From Bog-473 sp963770645 (GTDB lineage: Bacteria; Actinomycetota; Acidimicrobiia; Acidimicrobiales; RAAP-2), in assembly GCA_963770645.1 (NCBI GenBank), contig CAVYQL010000003.1, positions 806,001 to 870,000 of the forward strand: a DNA stretch of 64,000 nt. The letters are read 5' to 3'. The notes under the pieces were generated by a model. The model worked only from the letters and a program-made list of their open reading frames with translations, searched no databases and was not told the DNA's origin. This document shows, piece by piece, positions 24,785 through 33,740 of this stretch; the stretch's first letter is position 1; each line of letters begins with the position of its first letter. A program made the position numbers and the translations under genes.

Positions 24785-26323
24785 ATGGCGATCCACACCG
24801 TGCCCCCCTGCGCCGGGGACGTACTGGAGCGAGTGCTCAAGGAACAGCCGACGAGCGAGGCTCTCGTAGCGATCGACCGCCGATTGACTTACGAGGAGCT
24901 GGATGTAGAGATCGAAAGGGCGGCTGCGACCATCGGATCGATCGGCGTCGGGTCCGGTGACGTGGTGGCGGTCAGCCTCCCAAACGCCTGTGATGTCGTC
25001 GTGACGTTCCACGCGGTCATGCGTCTTGGCGCCGTGTGGCTCGGGGTCAATCGCAACCTGGCCCCACCCGAGAAGCGTTACGTCCTCGATGACGCCGGCG
25101 CGCGGGTCATCCTCACTGATACGGACGTCGCCGGTGCACTCGGTCGGTCGGTCGCGCCAACGGACCCGCCGGTCTTCGTGGTATCCGGTCCCGAGTGGCG
25201 GGAACGCCTTGCGAGACACCCGGGCTTCTATCGGCGGATTCGTAAGGACCCGACGGACCTGGCCGCCATCTCGTACACCAGCGGCACGACCGGACGGCCG
25301 AAGGGCGTGCTCCATTCGCACCACAACCTCGTGCTCCCCGGTGCTGTCCTCGTGGCGGCCCGCGGATTGGGACCCGAGCTGCGCAAGGGCGACTGCGCTG
25401 CGCTAACGATCCTCAACATGCAGGTGACGAGCACACTGCTGGTCCCCCAGGCCGGCGGAACGCAGATCGTCATGGACCGCTCCGACCCACTCGGCGTGGC
25501 GAACTGGATCCGGTCCGAAAGGGTCAACGCCTGGTTCGGGGTCCCCACTCTGCTGCAAGACCTAGCCCGCTCCGACGAGGTTGTACCCGAGGACCTCGCG
25601 TCCCTCTCCGATGTATGGACTGGTGGCACCTTCCTCCCCGCTCCCACTCGGGCCGAGTTCGAGACCCGGTTCGGCCGGCGGCCGCACGCCACCTACGGCC
25701 TGACCGAAGTTCCGACCATCGCCACCATCGAAGACCGTGGCGAGCAGCCGTGCGAGGGATCGAGTGGGAGAGCACTTCCCCACCTCGTCGTCGAGGTGCG
25801 AGATGACGGTGGGAACGTACTCCCGTCGGGTCGACAGGGGACTATCACCGTCCGGGCAGCCGATTCCGGTCCGTGGGCAGGCCTTTACCGTCCCATGCTC
25901 GGATATCTGGGCAACGAAGAGGCAACGTCGCATGCACTGCGCGACGGCACGCTCGTCACCGGGGACGTCGGGCGTCTCGACGACTCTGGTCGGCTCTTCG
26001 TCACAGACCGGCGCAATGCCCTAATTCTGCGCGGCGGCGCCAACGTGTATCCCGCCGAGATCGAGCGAGTCCTCCTGCTCGTTCCCGGGGTCGAGGGAGC
26101 AGCAGTAGTGGGTGTGGCCGACGAACGTCTGGGGCACCGGGTGGCCGCGGCAGTGGAGCTCGACCCCGACGCTCGGATCGACGAGGCAACTTTGGCCGAG
26201 ATCTGCGCCCGCGAACTCGCCCGCTACAAGATCCCGGAGCGTTGGGTATTCGCCGAGCTTCCACGCAACGCCATGGGCAAGGTCGTCAGGAACCAGGTCG
26301 AAGCTTTGTTCCGCTCACCATGA
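24785..26323 (+). CDS. Acyl-CoA synthetase / AMP-dependent ligase (second of pair)
   Basis: A 512-residue adenylate-forming ligase starting at ATG 24785, only 4 bp after the previous stop, so co-transcribed. Motifs: ISYTSGTTGRPKGVLHSHHN near 162, ATYGLTEVPT near 304, LVTGDVGRLDDSGRLFVTDRRNALILRGGANVYP near 399, and the catalytic Lys in NAMGKVVRN near 502. The two tandem ligases differ widely in sequence, so they likely serve different acids or steps. Context with the dehydrogenase pair, lyase and P450 suggests breakdown of a bulky side chain (inference). Confidence 0.93.
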   Translation: MAIHTVPPCAGDVLERVLKEQPTSEALVAIDRRLTYEELDVEIERAAATIGSIGVGSGDVVAVSLPNACDVVVTFHAVMRLGAVWLGVNRNLAPPEKRYVLDDAGARVILTDTDVAGALGRSVAPTDPPVFVVSGPEWRERLARHPGFYRRIRKDPTDLAAISYTSGTTGRPKGVLHSHHNLVLPGAVLVAARGLGPELRKGDCAALTILNMQVTSTLLVPQAGGTQIVMDRSDPLGVANWIRSERVNAWFGVPTLLQDLARSDEVVPEDLASLSDVWTGGTFLPAPTRAEFETRFGRRPHATYGLTEVPTIATIEDRGEQPCEGSSGRALPHLVVEVRDDGGNVLPSGRQGTITVRAADSGPWAGLYRPMLGYLGNEEATSHALRDGTLVTGDVGRLDDSGRLFVTDRRNALILRGGANVYPAEIERVLLLVPGVEGAAVVGVADERLGHRVAAAVELDPDARIDEATLAEICARELARYKIPERWVFAELPRNAMGKVVRNQVEALFRSP

Positions 26324-26337
26324 ACCGGTCGAGGACC

Positions 26338-27030
26338 TCAATGCAGGCTCGGATCGTCGTACGCAACGCCGATGCCCGATGCGCAGAACCGCCACAGATC
26401 CTGAGCCGATAGGGCGTCGCTGCCGAGAATCCTTGCGTGCACAGCGACCAGGACGGTGTGGTGCATCAGCATTCCGGCTACTTCGGGATCGAGGTCGGAC
26501 TGCAGCCGGCCGGTCTCGGCCGCTCCGGACACGAGTTCCACAACGAGCTCGATCTGCGGACGCATGGTCTGTTCGAGGTCACTGGGCCGGGTCTCGGCCA
26601 GGCGGTTCCGGAAGGTGCTCAGCGCGCGCGAGACGGGGTTCCGATCCGCGGTGAGGTCGTAAAGACCCTCGATGTAGGCGCGCACGCGTTCGACGGGGTC
26701 ACTCGTGGCTTCACAGCGCCTCCGCAGCCGAGGCACGACCTCGGTGGCGAGGATGGTGTCGTGCACCGCGACAAGGAGGTCGTCCTTGCTGGCGAAAAAC
26801 TTGTAGAAGGTCCGAATGGACATGTGCGAGCGGTCGATGACTTCCTGCACGGTGAAGTCAGTCGTGCCGCGCTCTTGCATGAGCTCCATGGCGGCGGCCA
26901 CGAATCGGTCGCTCCGATCCTGCGCTCGCTCACGGGCGCTGGTCAACGAGCGTTCGACGCTATTCTTCTTCCAAGCCGGCATGGCGTCGGCATCACGAAC
27001 TTCTCTCTTTGCTTTCGGTTCGTTGGGCAT
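26338..27030 (-). CDS. TetR-family transcriptional regulator
   Basis: About 230 residues: a charged N-terminal arm, then the TetR helix-turn-helix (FVAAAMELMQERGTTDFTVQEVIDRSHMSIRTFYKFFASKDDLLVAV) near residues 40-90, and an all-helical ligand-binding domain. I prefer ATG 27030; the frame is also open to ATG 27054, which would overlap the hydrolase stop. It is convergent with the ligase operon and in line with an alpha/beta hydrolase just upstream, so it may control either. No operator was identified with confidence. Confidence 0.9.
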   Translation of the reverse strand: MPNEPKAKREVRDADAMPAWKKNSVERSLTSARERAQDRSDRFVAAAMELMQERGTTDFTVQEVIDRSHMSIRTFYKFFASKDDLLVAVHDTILATEVVPRLRRRCEATSDPVERVRAYIEGLYDLTADRNPVSRALSTFRNRLAETRPSDLEQTMRPQIELVVELVSGAAETGRLQSDLDPEVAGMLMHHTVLVAVHARILGSDALSAQDLWRFCASGIGVAYDDPSLH

Positions 27031-27040
27031 GCTCTGCCTC

Positions 27041-27793
27041 TCAGGCCGATGCACTCGGAACGCCGGCAGAATCTTGTTCCAGAAAACCGCGAATGATCTG
27101 AGCCACCTCTTCGGGATGACTCTTGTGAACCGCGTGAGCTGCGCCGTCGACGACGACCAGTTCGGATCGGTGGTGGTGCTCCTCCATCACCTGCGCCTGA
27201 CGAATGCGGCGAGGGTCGTCCTGGCTTCCCGCCACCAGCAACACCGGACATCGTATGGCGGCGACCCGCGCCAGATCCGCCTTCGGGCGCACAGCGGCAC
27301 GCTGGCACAGTTCGAGCATGACCTCGAGCCAGTGGTCCTCGCCGTGCGCCTCCGTGTGTAGGCGCCGGAGCGAGTCGGGCCAGGTGGCGACGAGGCGCTC
27401 ACGGGTGGGGACGCTCGACTTCGGATCCCCCAGGCCTGGGCTCAGGAGGACGAGGCTGTGACACGTGCCCGGATGGGTGAGCTCCACATCGAGGGCGACC
27501 TCGGCACCGAAGGAAAACCCCATCACGTGCGGGCGCGCCAGGTCCAGCTCGTCGACGAGGGCCAGCAGGTCGCCGACCACGAACTCGATACCGACCGCAC
27601 CGGGGCGGTGCTCCGACATGCGGTGACTCCTCAGGTCAGGTATCACGAGCTGGAAACTGTCAGCGAGCCGGCCGCCGAGCTTGCTCCACTCATGCATTCC
27701 GGCGCCGGTCGCACCGTGGACGCACAGAATCGGCTCGCCGCTCCCGATCACCTCGTAGTGGAGGGAGAGGCCGTCACTGACATAGGTCGCCAT
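27041..27793 (-). CDS. Alpha/beta hydrolase
   Basis: A 250-residue alpha/beta-fold hydrolase. ILCVHGATGAGMHEW carries the oxyanion-hole HG motif (residues about 23-37). The nucleophile Ser lies in GFSFGAEV near 93, the acid Asp in AGSQDDP near 198 and the base His in AAHAVHKSHP near 224-229. It probably cleaves an ester, lactone or C-C bond in the same catabolic region; the substrate is unknown. It precedes the TetR gene on the same strand with a tiny gap or overlap and is likely co-transcribed. Confidence 0.9.
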   Translation of the reverse strand: MATYVSDGLSLHYEVIGSGEPILCVHGATGAGMHEWSKLGGRLADSFQLVIPDLRSHRMSEHRPGAVGIEFVVGDLLALVDELDLARPHVMGFSFGAEVALDVELTHPGTCHSLVLLSPGLGDPKSSVPTRERLVATWPDSLRRLHTEAHGEDHWLEVMLELCQRAAVRPKADLARVAAIRCPVLLVAGSQDDPRRIRQAQVMEEHHHRSELVVVDGAAHAVHKSHPEEVAQIIRGFLEQDSAGVPSASA

Positions 27794-28055
27794 GGTGTAC
27801 CCCCTCGAGACCAGGGAAGGATCATTGCATTCTCCTAAAAAGCAATCGTTATTCTAGCTGGCAGCGGGGGGTTGGCGGCTCGTCGCTTTGCGATTCGAAC
27901 GAAAGTTGGAGGCGCACTGCATTCTCCGCCGGCCGCACCAATGTCCAGCTCATCGACGGCGTCTGCCGTGTCATCGTCTGGTTAGGCGCGACGCACTAGT
28001 CAAGTAGGCACGGGCTCTTTCGTCGTTCGCCAGGTCACGCGCAAGTCGTTCCTGG

Positions 28056-29300
28056 CTACGACGAACCCACCGTCGAGGTTCCTGGGATGTCGTGCCCACA
28101 GATGGGTTGTGACGACAAAGGAACGAAGCCATTTGTCTCTGCTTTCATGACCCACGAGCATTGACGTGGCAGGTCGTGCCCGAAGATCGTCGAGTAGTTG
28201 ATGGGCTCGGCAAGTAGGCCGTTCGCGGTGTAGGCCTTCAGACCCCGGAGATCCTTGATGACGGCGGCACGCGTCGGATTCGTGCCCGCCAGCTCCAGCC
28301 CCTTGATCATGAGGTCGGCCCCCGCCCACGCCTCGTATTGCCCGAAGCTGGGGAAGTCGCTCGGAGCGAAGTGCGCGTACTTCTCCATGGCGGCTTGCAT
28401 CTGCTCGGTTCCCGCGTTCGGTAGAGCCCAGGGACGGTACAGGGACACGAAATAGTCACCCTGCAGGGCGCTCCAGGCCGGGGAGTGAAGGACGTCCGGC
28501 TGGTACCCGGTGGCGAAGACCACCGCCTTCAGCTTTACACCGGCTTGCTGCAACGCCTCTGCCAGGGCGTAGTTCGAATTGTTGTCGAGCGAAGGCACAA
28601 GTGCGTTCACATGGTGCTGCTTGGCGACGAGGGCGTCGGCCGTGAAGTCGACGCTTCCTAGTGGCACCGAGGTGTTCAGCACGCCCACCGTCATTCCAAG
28701 ATGCGTTGCAGCTTGTGCGTCACCATCCGCGGCGCGAGTAGAAGTCGGCGAGATGCCGTACCCGTAGGCGCCGAGCACCGTCCCGCCGTGCGCCTTCAAA
28801 ATAGAGTCGATCGTCGTGTTGGCGGGATATTTCGGGTCCACACTGCCTTCGTCGGAGGCGAACATGTTCGTGTAGGGCTGCGTACCCCATTCGGGGCCAT
28901 CGGTGTAGGCACCCGTCACGGGCATGCCTGCCTGCTCGGGGTATTTGGCCGCCAGGAACATCAAGACGCTGTTGGAGACGATGCCGAATGCCCCCTTCGC
29001 AATGGCCTCCTGCACGGCGCTGGCGATCACGGAAGGATTCGTCTGATCGTCAATGACCAGGGGTACGAGCTTGTGCCCGTTCACGCCACCTTGCGCATTC
29101 TGAAGATCGAGCCGGGCCTCGAATGCCGCCGGCGATGTCCCGTTCTCGGACGCAGCCTGGCCTGTCGCGTCGGTGATGTAGGCAATGGTGATCGGCGCGA
29201 GCGACGCCGACGCTGTGGTAGCCGACGCCCCCAATGAGGCGAGCGGCACGCTGACGATCGTCGCGAGCAGTGAAGCACGCATGGCGCGGCGTTGGAACAC
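28056..29300 (-). CDS. ABC-type branched-chain-amino-acid-like substrate-binding protein
   Basis: A 414-residue exported binding protein: signal peptide MFQRRAMRASLLATIVSVPL... ending near ATTASA, then LAPITIAYITDATGQAA (lobe 1 start) and LDLQNAQGGVNGHKLVPLVID (family signature). It retains a long, fairly complete fold with two late cysteines (RQCSW, QPICGHD). As with the binding protein at 11.9-13.3 kb, no permease or ATPase is nearby. Extracellular uptake or sensing of a catabolic substrate or product is likely. Confidence 0.87.
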   Translation of the reverse strand: MFQRRAMRASLLATIVSVPLASLGASATTASASLAPITIAYITDATGQAASENGTSPAAFEARLDLQNAQGGVNGHKLVPLVIDDQTNPSVIASAVQEAIAKGAFGIVSNSVLMFLAAKYPEQAGMPVTGAYTDGPEWGTQPYTNMFASDEGSVDPKYPANTTIDSILKAHGGTVLGAYGYGISPTSTRAADGDAQAATHLGMTVGVLNTSVPLGSVDFTADALVAKQHHVNALVPSLDNNSNYALAEALQQAGVKLKAVVFATGYQPDVLHSPAWSALQGDYFVSLYRPWALPNAGTEQMQAAMEKYAHFAPSDFPSFGQYEAWAGADLMIKGLELAGTNPTRAAVIKDLRGLKAYTANGLLAEPINYSTIFGHDLPRQCSWVMKAETNGFVPLSSQPICGHDIPGTSTVGSS

Positions 29301-29339
29301 GTTTCCTCCCCGTTCTGCGGCAAATGGTGATCATTCGAC

Positions 29340-30560
29340 TCATCGGGCATGGAGTCGTATTGGCAGCTCTTGATGTCGTCTGACCAAGAAACTGTCGACC
29401 CAACGCGGCGAACGCTCGGGGTCGAGGGAAACGCTCCTGGTGCGATCGAGTAGCACGCAGAGCACGTTGCGAGCCTCGATCCTGGCGAGGGGCGCTCCGA
29501 CGCAGTGATGGACTCCCCGGCCAAAGGCCACATGGCGGCGCGGGACCCGCCGGCTCAGGTCCACCTCGTCTGGATGTTCGAACTCGAGTTCATCACGGTT
29601 GCCGGCGGCCCAGAGCAACAACACCGTTGCCCCGGCCGGAATCTCAACGCCGCCGAGCGCCGTGTCCGCCGGCACGGTGCGCATCATGTAGCGAAACGGG
29701 GACTCGAGCCGAAGGGCCTCCTCAACGAAGGCAGGCACCCGATCGAGATTCTGGCGGAGATGATCTTGGAGCTCTGGATCTTCGGCCAGCAGGCGTACCG
29801 CGTTGCCAAGCAGGCTCGTAGTGGACTCTCCGCCCGCGCTCAACAAGATGGTCAAGATGCCGGCTGCCTCGGACGAGGTGAGGATTCCGTCAACGATGCT
29901 CCGAGCAACGGCGCCGAGCAGGTCCTCACTTGGATCGTTCACAGCCGCAGCCACCTGGTCAGCGATCCAGGCCTGGACCTCTTCACCTCCGGCCGCGTAG
30001 TTCACGAGCTCGTCGAGGGTCAACGTCGACCCGACCAACCTGGTCATGTGCACTGCCGAACGCCAGAGCTCGTCGAGGTTGCTGTCGCGAAACCCGATGA
30101 GCCGGCTGATCATCGTAATGGGAACGATGTTGCCGATGGCGCTCATGAACTCGACCGTCCCCGCTTGTAGCGAACGGGTCACGAGTCCGTCTGCGAGGTC
30201 GCGGATCTCCGGATCGAGCGCCTCCATTCGCTTCGTCACCAGTTCGGGAAAGACTGCCCCGCGATGGATCTCGTGCAACGGCGGGTCCGCGGTAGCCAAC
30301 ACCTGACCACCGGCGTCCCCGAAGGTGAACCGGCCGGGCAATCCTGAGTCGTCGCGATAGAGCAGAGACTTCATGGCTGACGAGAAATCCACGACCCGAG
30401 CGCTCGCCTCGACCAAGAGCTCGAACGTGCTGACTACGAAGACCTGGGTCCCGACTATCTCCCATACCGGGGCGTGATCCCGCAGTCGCCTATAAAGGCG
30501 GTACGGGTCGGCGAGCACCTTTAGATCCAGCAGCAAAGTTCCTGGGATCTCCTGGTCCAC
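29340..30560 (-). CDS. Cytochrome P450
   Basis: A 406-residue soluble bacterial P450. The I-helix motif is AGGEST near 240, the K-helix ExxR is EEALRLESPFR near 280, and the heme loop is FGRGVHHCVGAPLAR with the proximal Cys near residue 350. I chose GTG 30560 because AAAGGA lies a few bases upstream and family homology begins close by; the frame is open to 30689. It would hydroxylate a hydrophobic substrate and needs a ferredoxin, none of which is encoded nearby. It is divergent from a TetR regulator, which is the likely controller. Confidence 0.93.
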   Translation of the reverse strand: MDQEIPGTLLLDLKVLADPYRLYRRLRDHAPVWEIVGTQVFVVSTFELLVEASARVVDFSSAMKSLLYRDDSGLPGRFTFGDAGGQVLATADPPLHEIHRGAVFPELVTKRMEALDPEIRDLADGLVTRSLQAGTVEFMSAIGNIVPITMISRLIGFRDSNLDELWRSAVHMTRLVGSTLTLDELVNYAAGGEEVQAWIADQVAAAVNDPSEDLLGAVARSIVDGILTSSEAAGILTILLSAGGESTTSLLGNAVRLLAEDPELQDHLRQNLDRVPAFVEEALRLESPFRYMMRTVPADTALGGVEIPAGATVLLLWAAGNRDELEFEHPDEVDLSRRVPRRHVAFGRGVHHCVGAPLARIEARNVLCVLLDRTRSVSLDPERSPRWVDSFLVRRHQELPIRLHAR

Positions 30561-30674
30561 CTGGTCCTTTCTCTTTCCGTCAACCCTCGGCGGGAGCGTG
30601 CAATTCGTTCTCGCAGTCCGACGTGGTGATATTGTCGTACGGCATACTAGAAATACCCGGCGGCTCGAGCAAGC
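30561..30674. promoter_or_regulatory. Divergent P450/TetR promoter region
   Basis: A 114-bp gap between the GTG starts of the P450 (-) and TetR (+) genes. It must hold both promoters and is the natural place for the TetR operator. An AT-rich patch near 30628-30655 (ATTGTCGTACGGCATACTAG) stands out from the GC-rich surroundings. No perfect palindrome was found. Confidence 0.5.
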
Positions 30675-31328
30675 GTGAAAAGTAACCATCCCCCCAGTGC
30701 CCGCTCACGGCCCGCCGCGAATGACAAACCTCGCTCGAGGGGGCGCCCACCCTCGTTGAGCAAACACCAGGTGGTCGAAGCGGCCCTTCGGGTGACTCGC
30801 GATGTCGGTCTCGACAACCTCTCGATGCGAGCGCTGGCGCGAGAGCTCGGCGTCCCGCCGATGACGATCTATCACTACGCGCCGAGCAAGGAATACCTGC
30901 ACGCGCTGGTGGTCGACGACATCCTGAGCGTGATTCGCGTGCCGGGTCCCGATGAAGGCACCTGGGAGGAACGGCTCCGGAAGCTCCACTCAGACGCCCG
31001 TCGAGTGTTCGCAGAGCACCCAGGGGTGTCGGCGCACCTCGGAGACGGAGGGTCAAGTGAGGGCGCTCGACTGGCAGATGGCGTGCTCACCCTCCTGGCC
31101 GAAGGTGGGTTCAGCCCGGAGGCCACTGTCGTGTGCTTTGCGACGCTGTTCACGTTCATGACCGGTCAAATCGACCTCGACGCCATGTCGCACTTCGTCG
31201 CAGACGGTGTCTCGACGGCGACGTTGGACAACGTGACCCGCTCCGCACGCTTCTCACGCGAGGAGCTCTTCGAACTCGGCTACGACGCTGTCATGGAAGG
31301 GCTGAAGCGGAAGTTCCTGCGGTCGTGA
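30675..31328 (+). CDS. TetR-family transcriptional regulator
   Basis: A 217-residue regulator with a basic arm (RSRGRPPSLSKHQVVEAALRV) and an HTH of the AcrR/TetR kind (NLSMRALARELGVPPMTIYHYAPSKEYL, residues about 47-75). The C-terminal domain resembles the TetR_C form found with MTIY-type HTHs (HPGVSAHLGDGG... FTFMTGQIDLDA). It starts at GTG 30675, divergent from the P450, with an NHL-propeller gene 22 bp downstream on the same strand. It likely represses the P450 gene (inference). Confidence 0.9.
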   Translation: MKSNHPPSARSRPAANDKPRSRGRPPSLSKHQVVEAALRVTRDVGLDNLSMRALARELGVPPMTIYHYAPSKEYLHALVVDDILSVIRVPGPDEGTWEERLRKLHSDARRVFAEHPGVSAHLGDGGSSEGARLADGVLTLLAEGGFSPEATVVCFATLFTFMTGQIDLDAMSHFVADGVSTATLDNVTRSARFSREELFELGYDAVMEGLKRKFLRS

Positions 31329-31350
31329 ATGACGCGTCGGGAGAGCCACG

Positions 31351-32451
31351 ATGATCCCTGCCGACCTCTGGTTCGGTCATGCGGGTCGCACCGGAGGAGG
31401 TGCCGTGCACGTTCATGACATGACGTTCGATTGGGCTGATCTCTCACCACTTCCCGAGGCGATGAGTTCGTGGGCCCACAACGGGATCGTCGTCACCGGT
31501 GCCGGAGAGCTGATCGGTTTTCATGCTGGGAAGCTGGTGACATTCGACCGGAATGGCTATGTCTCGAGGTCGGTCGACTCTGGCCTCACCGAGGGGCACG
31601 GCATCACCCTGGTGCGTGAGGGCGTCGACGAGTTCCTATGGACGAGCGATCCGGGGTTCGTCTTTGAGATCGGGCTCGACGATGGCGCCGAGGAATGGGC
31701 GCCCGTCTTCGGTAAGGGCGTCCATGTCGTGTCGCGTCCACCCAGAGTCGTGAAGATGACCCTCGACGGCGAGATCCTGGCCGAGCTCCCGATTCCGCCG
31801 CGAGGGGTTGAATCGCCGCCGGGCATGATGGGGGACTACTGCCCCTGCGGCACCGCCGTGGACGAAGAAAGGTTGGGTGGTAATGGCGACATCTGGGTGG
31901 CGGACGGGTACGGGTCCAACTTGGTTCACCGCTTCGACAAACAAGGCAACCACCAATTGACTCTGACCGGTGAAGAAGGGGGCAGCCGGTTCCTGTGCCC
32001 TCATGCTGTGTTCATCGACCGGCGAGGCGGCAAGACACCGGAACTCTACATCGCCGATCGCGAGAACAAGCGCATCCAGGTGTACGACCAGAGCGGTCGT
32101 TTCCTGCGAACCTTAGGACATGGGTTTCTAAACAGCCCGAGTGGTTTCGCAGTCTCGGACGACCTGCTCGTCGTGGCCGAGTTGTATTCACGGCTCACGG
32201 TCCTGGACGCGAAAGACAATTTCGTTGGCTACGTCGGTGCAAGTCATAATGCGCAAATCGGTCTCAGCTGGCCCGAACGTCCTGGCTGGCCGAATGCGTT
32301 GAACGGTGATGCACGAGTCGTGCGGGCGCACCTGTCCGCTCCCTACGAGTTCAACTCGCCGCACTCACTGGCAGCAGACGCGGACGGCAATCTCTATGTA
32401 TCGGAGTGGCTTGTCGGCGGGCGCTACACCAAGCTGAACATCCACGCGTAG
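31351..32451 (+). CDS. NHL-repeat six-bladed beta-propeller protein
   Basis: A 366-residue protein with repeated NHL-type blades: GNGDIWVADGYGSNLVHRFD, PELYIADRENKRIQVYDQSG and ADADGNLYVSEW at regular spacing. The pattern resembles peptidyl-alpha-hydroxyglycine lyase or lactonase-like propellers. No signal peptide is apparent. It follows the TetR gene by 22 bp, so it may be autoregulated with it. The exact reaction is unknown; a hydrolytic or lyase step on a P450 product would fit. Confidence 0.75.
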   Translation: MIPADLWFGHAGRTGGGAVHVHDMTFDWADLSPLPEAMSSWAHNGIVVTGAGELIGFHAGKLVTFDRNGYVSRSVDSGLTEGHGITLVREGVDEFLWTSDPGFVFEIGLDDGAEEWAPVFGKGVHVVSRPPRVVKMTLDGEILAELPIPPRGVESPPGMMGDYCPCGTAVDEERLGGNGDIWVADGYGSNLVHRFDKQGNHQLTLTGEEGGSRFLCPHAVFIDRRGGKTPELYIADRENKRIQVYDQSGRFLRTLGHGFLNSPSGFAVSDDLLVVAELYSRLTVLDAKDNFVGYVGASHNAQIGLSWPERPGWPNALNGDARVVRAHLSAPYEFNSPHSLAADADGNLYVSEWLVGGRYTKLNIHA

Positions 32452-32508
32452 TGCGAGACGAGTGCTTCGTGCGCCGGTTCGCGGAGGTCACGGGGATGAA
32501 AAACCGCC

Positions 32509-32573
32509 TCTGACCTGCTCCGATGGAGCGGAAGACGGGATTCGAACCCGCGACCCTCACCTTGGCAAGGTGA
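32509..32573 (-). repeat. tRNA-Gly 3'-part direct repeat (intact copy)
   Basis: This 65-bp segment, from 15 bp beyond the tRNA 3' end into the anticodon stem, is the partner of the remnant at 6638-6702. The two are co-oriented and about 25.8 kb apart, as expected for attL and attR of an element inserted at this tRNA. Confidence 0.8.
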
Positions 32574-32598
32574 TGCGCTACCGCTGCGCCACTTCCGC
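32524..32598 (-). tRNA. tRNA-Gly (anticodon GCC)
   Basis: A 75-nt cloverleaf including an encoded CCA. The acceptor GCGGAAG pairs with CTTCCGC, the D arm is GCGC/GCGC, the anticodon stem TCACC/GGTGA encloses loop TTGCCAA (anticodon GCC), and the T arm GCGGG/CCCGT encloses TTCGAAT. Its 3' part is duplicated at 6638-6702. The gene marks the right-hand boundary of the suspected island. Confidence 0.97.
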
Positions 32599-32724
32599 GT
32601 TGAGAACCACTTTATCGCGCCGCCGCCCCTGCCATTGGTGGGCGAGAGCCCCGGCTGAAGTCGGCGATCGAAGGCGGACGCCCCTGCCTGCAGCACCACG
32701 CGGAGTCCTCGCTAGATTTCCCGA

Positions 32725-33507
32725 TTGGTGCGCCAAGACGAGACAACGACCGTCCTGAGCCAGTCATTCGGCAAGGTCGCAGCGGAATACAACCGCTTGC
32801 GCTCGGGCCCGTCCGACGAGGCCCTCGACTGGCTCATCCCCGAGGGGGCGACCGATGCACTCGAGATCGGTGCTGGCACGGGCCTCCTCACCGAGTTGTT
32901 GGCGGCCCGCATCCCTCACGTGACCGCCGTGGAGCCCGACGAGCGGATGCGGGCCGTTCTTGCGAGCCGCAACTCGGGAGCAGAGCTCGTGGCCGGCACC
33001 GCTGAGCACATCCCCGCCGAAGCGGCATCTCGTGACGTCGTGATCGCCCAGTCCGCATGGCACTGGGTGGACGAAGCACGCGCCGTGCCCGAGGTGGCCA
33101 GAGTGCTCCGTCCGGGGGGCCGGCTGTCGCTCGTGTGGAGCGGCCCCGACCGGTCCGTCGACTGGATGCGCTCGCTTTGGGCCGGCGGCGTCGTCTTCAG
33201 CCCAGAGGACAAGACCGACGAAGATGCTCGCCGGCGCAGGCGCCATCTGGTGAACGTCGAGGTCGTTGGCGAAAGCCCGTTCGGCGAGCCCGAAACCACG
33301 CTCTTCCGGTGGACCAGGCCCATGACGAGAACAGATCTCGTCGCGCTGGCCGGGACCTACAGCGTCGTGATCAACATGGACGAGGCCAGCCGGCGACAGC
33401 ATCTCGACGCCATGACGCGCTACCTCGACTCGCACGAGGACTTCGTCGGCCAGGATGTGATCGACGTGCCCATGCGCTCCTACTGCTGGCGCGCGAGCAA
33501 GCGTTGA
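32725..33507 (+). CDS. Class I SAM-dependent methyltransferase
   Basis: About 260 residues with the UbiE/methyltransferase-11 pattern: SFGKVAAEYNRLRSGP at the N-terminus, motif I ALEIGAGTGLLTELL near 46, the acidic end of strand beta2 in VTAVEPDERM, then QSAWHWVDEARAV and EVARVLRPGGRLSLVW. The start is TTG 32725 or GTG 32728. The substrate is unknown; small-molecule methyltransferases of this type are common in actinobacteria. It is the first gene to the right of the tRNA. Confidence 0.88.
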   Translation: MVRQDETTTVLSQSFGKVAAEYNRLRSGPSDEALDWLIPEGATDALEIGAGTGLLTELLAARIPHVTAVEPDERMRAVLASRNSGAELVAGTAEHIPAEAASRDVVIAQSAWHWVDEARAVPEVARVLRPGGRLSLVWSGPDRSVDWMRSLWAGGVVFSPEDKTDEDARRRRRHLVNVEVVGESPFGEPETTLFRWTRPMTRTDLVALAGTYSVVINMDEASRRQHLDAMTRYLDSHEDFVGQDVIDVPMRSYCWRASKR

Positions 33508-33740
33508 CCTGATCCGGTGGGTGTGGCGTCCGCGAGTGCTGGGCGCGAGCATTGGACCTCCTGTGTGCGAGCCGCGAACTATCTGAACATCGTGCTCGCC
33601 TCCTGAGAATCGTCATCGATTCGTCGGCAAACCCCGTGCCCTGACCTACGTCGGTATACGGGGACACACAGACGCGAGGCGCACGCTCTGTGGTGCCGGC
33701 CTGAGTGGGCCGGCCACAGACACCGAAAGGGATAGTGCCC

